Positions 8,009 to 11,215 of a DNA stretch of 11,215 nucleotides are shown in pieces; position 1 is the stretch's first letter; the number at the start of each line of letters is the position of its first letter. Location: NCBI GenBank assembly GCA_002474325.1, contig DKNL01000107.1:1-11215 (forward strand). Reading direction: 5' to 3'. The notes under the pieces are model-generated. The model made no database searches, was not told the origin of the DNA, and worked only from the letters and a program-made list of their open reading frames with translations. A program made the translations under genes and the position numbers. Origin of the DNA: Opitutales bacterium UBA7389. Lineage in GTDB: Bacteria > Verrucomicrobiota > Verrucomicrobiia > Opitutales > Opitutaceae.

Positions 8009-9796
8009 CTAGAGTCTTTCGACAACCGCGTAGTAAGCGCTGACGAAATCCTTAGAGCCGTTTCCATACCTGAAATTGCCGCGCAATTTGAAGTCACCCG
8101 GCTTGAGATCGACGGTAAAGGTCACGCTCTCCGCTCCCTTCTTGACCGGCTTCTCTTCATAGAAATCCGCCACATTCAAAATCGCCCGATTAATATTAAA
8201 TGCCTTACCGGGAGTTTCGCGGAATGTTACCAGGCCGGGCACTGGGTCGCCAGGCTCCAGGCCTTCATTGATCCCTCTCGACAATTCTTGGGGCCAACGG
8301 CGTAGGGAAATCTTGTAAGTCCCCGCTTGCTCCACTCGCACTGCCCAATAGCCGACCCCTTCCTGTCCACTGCGGATATGTCCTTGATTCCAAGGCGAGG
8401 TTCCATCATCGGTCAGCCAGTCATGACTGGTCAGTTGAGTGGGATTTTCCGCGTCATTGCCAAGAACCGGCCGCTCATCGATAACAAAACTTGGCGAAAT
8501 GCTGTCCCACCATTTGTCGTAGGCATCCCTTAGTCGTTTAACCGTTTCGGGATTTCGTTTCGCGACATCCTTCTCCTGTTCCGGATCCGCTTCAATGTCG
8601 TAAAGCTCATTACCATTTATCAGACGCCACCGATTCGTCATAACCGAAGACTTGCGCCATTTGATAGGATCGCGAACGCGCTGAGAGTCGGTGATAACAA
8701 CCCGGTCCGGCCAAGGAGTCGGAGTACCGTATAGCAAGGGCGTTAGGGCGCGACCGTCGAAACTGTAATCCATTGGTCCTATCAACCCGCAGAGATCGAT
8801 AAGCGTCGGTAGAATATCGATATGGGCTGTCAACGTGTCCACATCTCGCCCACTATCTAAATTCCCATCGGGCCAATGCATGAAAAAGGGAACGCGATGG
8901 CCGCCGTCATATTCACTGCCTTTCTTGCCACGCATTCCGCCGCTGAACAGCTTTTCACCAGTTGCCGTACCGTTATCCGTCGTGAAAATGAATATTGTGT
9001 TTTCCGATAGACCTTCCTCTTCCAGCCAATCTCTCAAAGCACCTACGTTCTCGTCGATATTCTCGATCATGCCGTAAAAGATCGCCTCCCTTTCAGACAT
9101 TCCGTGCTCCAGGTAGGGTTTCCAGTATTCCTCAGGACAATGAAAAGGTCCGTGAGGAGCGTTTGTGCAGATGTACGCGAAAAAGGGATTGTCGTTTCTG
9201 ACGCTCGACTCAATGAAGCGTTTGGCTTCCTGGAAGTAAACATCCGTACAATAGCCTTTGTATTTCTTAGGCTTGCTGTTGTGCCAATAAGTATCGTCGA
9301 AATAAGAGTTGTCCCAGTAGTCAGGCGTCTGGCCCACGCCCCCGCCTCCATGGCGAACCACTTCCGAAAAGCCACGATCTTCAGGTCGGTAAGGATAATT
9401 GTCGCCCAAGTGCCATTTGCCGAACATCCCCGCCTCGTATCCATTATCCAGGAACGCTTGACCCAAAGTCATTTCGCCAACCCTTAAAAAAGAACGGCCC
9501 ATGATGGTGTGCCAAGGTCCTGCTCGGTTAGTGTAATGCCCACTCATGAGAGCGCCACGCGTTGGAGCACAGGTGGGAGTTACGTGATAGTCCGTCAACC
9601 GTACCGAGTCCCCGTGCAGGGCATCGAGGGCGGGGGTCTTGATGATGGGGTTGCCATGAGCCGCGATGTCTCCGTAGCCCTGGTCATCGGTAATGACCAA
9701 TATCACATTGGGGGCGTCCGCAGAGGCCACGGTAGCGAAGAGGGAGGTTAGAATCGTGACTGAAAATCCGGTTTTAAGCCATTTTCTGAGGTACAT
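8009..9796 (-). CDS. Secreted S1-type sulfatase with CAPTR motif and C-terminal accessory domain
   Basis: A predicted exported sulfatase of 595 residues from the ATG at 9796. The frame is open to a TTG at 9832, but the ATG starts a standard signal peptide (YLRKWLK, hydrophobic core, ASA cleavage site near residue 26). Numbered from that ATG: D37-D38 (TDDQGYGD), C76-A-P-T-R80, K127 and H129 (GKWHLG), H215 (NAPHGP), D274-N275 (TTDNGT), and K291 or K292 before GGHRVPFF. The formylglycine motif has threonine in the fourth position where the paired sulfatases have serine; CxPTR is a known accepted variant. After the sulfatase C-terminal block (NELYDIEADPEQEKDV) there is an extra region of about 130 residues (about 465-595) with GYWAVRVEQAGTYKISL and SVTFTVDLKPGDFKL. 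This looks like a beta-sandwich accessory domain seen in some longer sulfatases. It is first of a tight pair, ends in TAG, and follows the broken ROK gene. Confidence 0.94.
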   Translation of the reverse strand: MYLRKWLKTGFSVTILTSLFATVASADAPNVILVITDDQGYGDIAAHGNPIIKTPALDALHGDSVRLTDYHVTPTCAPTRGALMSGHYTNRAGPWHTIMGRSFLRVGEMTLGQAFLDNGYEAGMFGKWHLGDNYPYRPEDRGFSEVVRHGGGGVGQTPDYWDNSYFDDTYWHNSKPKKYKGYCTDVYFQEAKRFIESSVRNDNPFFAYICTNAPHGPFHCPEEYWKPYLEHGMSEREAIFYGMIENIDENVGALRDWLEEEGLSENTIFIFTTDNGTATGEKLFSGGMRGKKGSEYDGGHRVPFFMHWPDGNLDSGRDVDTLTAHIDILPTLIDLCGLIGPMDYSFDGRALTPLLYGTPTPWPDRVVITDSQRVRDPIKWRKSSVMTNRWRLINGNELYDIEADPEQEKDVAKRNPETVKRLRDAYDKWWDSISPSFVIDERPVLGNDAENPTQLTSHDWLTDDGTSPWNQGHIRSGQEGVGYWAVRVEQAGTYKISLRRWPQELSRGINEGLEPGDPVPGLVTFRETPGKAFNINRAILNVADFYEEKPVKKGAESVTFTVDLKPGDFKLRGNFRYGNGSKDFVSAYYAVVERL

Positions 9797-9985
9797 GCTC
9801 CCATTCGATAGAGCTCTTTCGTCCGAGTGCAAAACATTCCTACCGAGATTAGGAAAACACTGGCAGATAGCGCGTTATTTCACGAACTTTCGATTCCGAA
9901 TAGGATCGCAGCCTCAAAGGTTAGATTCGACGGCGACGAAACGCTGTCCTATACAATGAATGGCCATTTCTATTTTCCAAAAAAA
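9797..9985. other. Intergenic leader of the sulfatase pair
   Basis: About 190 bases separate the ROK frame stop from the sulfatase start. Reading the - strand, a run of seven T (9979-9985 on the + strand as A) comes right after the ROK TGA but without a preceding stem. A loose TTGGAA / TTGTAT pair with 18-base spacing follows and is the only promoter-like arrangement I could find. It is weak. Confidence 0.25.
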
Positions 9986-10813
9986 TCACCCAACCATGTT
10001 CGCTTTACCAGCGAGCAGAGCGCCTTTGGCAACCACATTTTCTCCAGATGCAGCTTTAAATATTGAGCAATCTTTCAGTGTTGCAGCTAGGCAAGTTCTC
10101 TCGATCTCATTTTGCATCGATTCAAAATACCCTGGAAACCTCAGAGTGCCTCCTCCGACCACAACATGCGAAGGGTTGAGTAAACTTATGACTCCTGAGA
10201 TGGCACCTCCAAGGGCCTGCCCAGCATTATTCACAGCTGAAATATACTTTTGGTCCCGATGTAATACTCTCGATGTAATTTCTTCTGGGCTCGCACATAG
10301 TTTTGAAATGATGTAACGCCCCCCTGCAATTTTATCTAATCTCGTGGACTCGCCATCTTCGTTTATCGGGAAATAACCAAGCTCTCCGGCAAATCCGCTC
10401 ACTCCACTAAATGGTTTTCCATTTATTGCGACCGAAGCACCTACAGTCGTTCCAGCCATTATGAAAAGACACGTTGTATTTGGTGGTAAATAGGTTAAAG
10501 CATCAATTAATCCTGCATCCAAATCATTCAGCAAAGATGTAGGGATTCCAATGGTTGATCCATCAGTTTTGCTGAAATTCGGCAAATCATCGCACTGGAT
10601 TATTTAAGGTGGTTGAAGCAACCCAGGAACAGCGATTCCTATTGTATCAGGGTGTATACCTTGCCTGGCACAATAATCCTCTATTTTTCGCGACAACATT
10701 TCAGGATTAAATTCTGGACCCGATAGGCTCTGTTCTGAAACCAAATCACCTCTTAAGTTAGCGACAATACGAAGCTTTGAGCCACCTAAATCTACTCCAA
10801 CATGAACTCCCAT
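9986..10813 (-). pseudogene. ROK-family sugar kinase, interrupted by an in-frame TAA
   Basis: The frame begins at ATG 10813 with a good ribosome binding site (GAGAGG about 7 bases upstream) and ends at TGA 9986. It would give about 275 residues. ROK proteins phosphorylate hexoses or amino sugars with ATP, or act as repressors; no DNA-binding domain is present, so a kinase is expected. The N-terminal phosphate loop VGVDLGGSK and GIAVPG are clear. A TAA at 10604-10606 then interrupts (LLQPP-stop-IIQCDDLPN), and the same frame continues with SLLNDLDAG (catalytic aspartate region), MAGTTVGASVAINGKPF, GFAGELGY, GGAISGVISLLNPSHVVVGG and KGALLAG. No frameshift is needed. The usual GH after the GE motif is GY, and the CxCGxxGCxE zinc motif is missing. 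Three hand-counted 60-base samples were 38-43% G+C, lower than the 50% of a sulfatase sample. A fragment starting at the TTG at 10585 is unlikely to be active. Sequencing error is the main alternative. Confidence 0.82.
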
Positions 10814-10825
10814 ATGTTGCCCTCT
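10814..10825 (-). promoter_or_regulatory. Ribosome binding site of the ROK gene
   Basis: On the - strand AGAGAGGGCAACAT precedes the ATG; the GAGG core sits about 7 bases away. It is the only strong Shine-Dalgarno seen among the genes of this window, and it fixes the ROK start. Confidence 0.6.
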
Positions 10826-10871
10826 CTCTTTTCAGTTTTTCAATAAGGAATCACCCTGGCCTATTGCAGTT

Positions 10872-10884
10872 TGGTAATTTGCCA
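10872..10884. promoter_or_regulatory. Possible operator TGGTAATTTGCCA upstream of ROK
   Basis: A 13-base imperfect palindrome (TGG.AA.TT.CCA, five of six pairs symmetric around a central base) lies about 60 bases before the ROK start. Size and position suit a regulator site, but no second copy was found in the window. Confidence 0.25.
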
Positions 10885-11008
10885 GACGCTAAAAGCACAA
10901 TCTGAGATCAGTCGCGGAGCGAATGGCCGGAGATGTATAGCACACCTTGTTCACCCTACTACTCATTGCATTATCTAAAAACTCAGGAATAGGACGATTT
11001 TCGAGAGT

Positions 11009-11215
11009 CTACTCTTCTCCTGCAAACGGTGGACGTTCAAAGGTCATGCGGTCACCAGTCACTCGAGGATCTCCATTCTCTTCAAGATGCTTCAACAATC
11101 GATTACGCAATTCATCGCGCTTGGCCCCGTAAATAGGATTGGACGCCAGATTGACAACCTGGTCAGGATCGGCATGCAAGTCATAGAGCTCTTCGCCAGG
11201 CCGCTTCCCAAAAGC
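11009..11215 (-). CDS. Sulfatase, C-terminal fragment (continues beyond window)
   Basis: The frame enters at the right edge and ends in TAG at 11009, giving the last 68 residues. The fragment reads KRPGEELYDLHADPDQVVNL near its start, then NPIYGAKRDELRNRLLKHL and ENGDPRV, and ends RPPFAGEE. The ELYDLxADPxQxxNLA block followed by a helix and a GDPR element is the standard C-terminal subdomain of S1 sulfatases, particularly the N-sulfoglucosamine-sulfohydrolase-like ones as I remember them. The catalytic part is outside the window, so activity cannot be judged. It lies 195 bases upstream of the ROK gene on the same strand. Confidence 0.85.
   Translation of the reverse strand, partial: AFGKRPGEELYDLHADPDQVVNLASNPIYGAKRDELRNRLLKHLEENGDPRVTGDRMTFERPPFAGEE

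Noticed and set aside
9104..9487. 127-residue + strand frame
   Set aside because: Antisense within the long sulfatase gene; a shadow frame.
9797..9832. TTG start at 9832 for the long sulfatase
   Set aside because: It adds a polar leader with charged residues before a normal signal peptide; the ATG at 9796 is better.
1..11215. tRNA, rRNA, CRISPR arrays, insertion sequences or phage genes
   Set aside because: None were seen: no regularly spaced repeats, transposase motifs or tRNA-like cloverleaf arrangements were recognised by eye.

Overview
The window reads as a sulfatase-rich polysaccharide-degradation region from a bacterium, probably a marine member of the Planctomycetota-Verrucomicrobiota group. 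That lineage guess is an inference. It rests on the density of secreted formylglycine sulfatases, the presence of DUF3500 and PhoD-like genes beside them, the moderate base composition (about 50% G+C in a hand-counted sulfatase sample), and gene starts that mostly lack a clear Shine-Dalgarno sequence. It has not been tested by any search.

Layout, left to right. At 2-526 on the + strand lies the C-terminal part of a DUF3500 protein, interrupted by one in-frame TAA. Everything after it is on the - strand and is read from right to left. A sulfatase whose C-terminus alone is in the window (11009-11215) is followed by a ROK-type sugar kinase gene (9986-10813), which is also interrupted by one in-frame TAA. 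Next come a 595-residue sulfatase with a C-terminal accessory domain (8009-9796), then, 18 bases on, a 522-residue sulfatase (6422-7990). An intergenic region with a REP-like inverted pair (6273-6340) separates these from a secreted PhoD-like metallophosphatase (4292-6139). Two more secreted sulfatases follow (2518-3942 and 726-2276). DUF3500 and the last sulfatase converge across about 200 bases.

How the genes could work together: the four complete sulfatases and the phosphatase all carry an N-terminal export signal and intact metal-binding motifs. They fall into at least three sequence types, and two of them (726-2276 and 6422-7990) are paralogues. This suggests stepwise removal of chemically different sulfate esters from a sulfated polysaccharide in the periplasm or outside the cell. 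The ROK gene would have phosphorylated a released sugar in the cytoplasm. No glycoside hydrolase, polysaccharide lyase, transporter, regulator or sulfatase-maturation gene is in the window, so the substrate cannot be named.

The least ordinary observations are the two genes broken by a single in-frame TAA with both halves otherwise intact, in a window where none of the eight genuine stop codons is TAA. Next are the AT-rich ROK gene that lacks the usual zinc motif, and the REP-like pair. I see no convincing undescribed system; most of the window is ordinary accessory catabolism.
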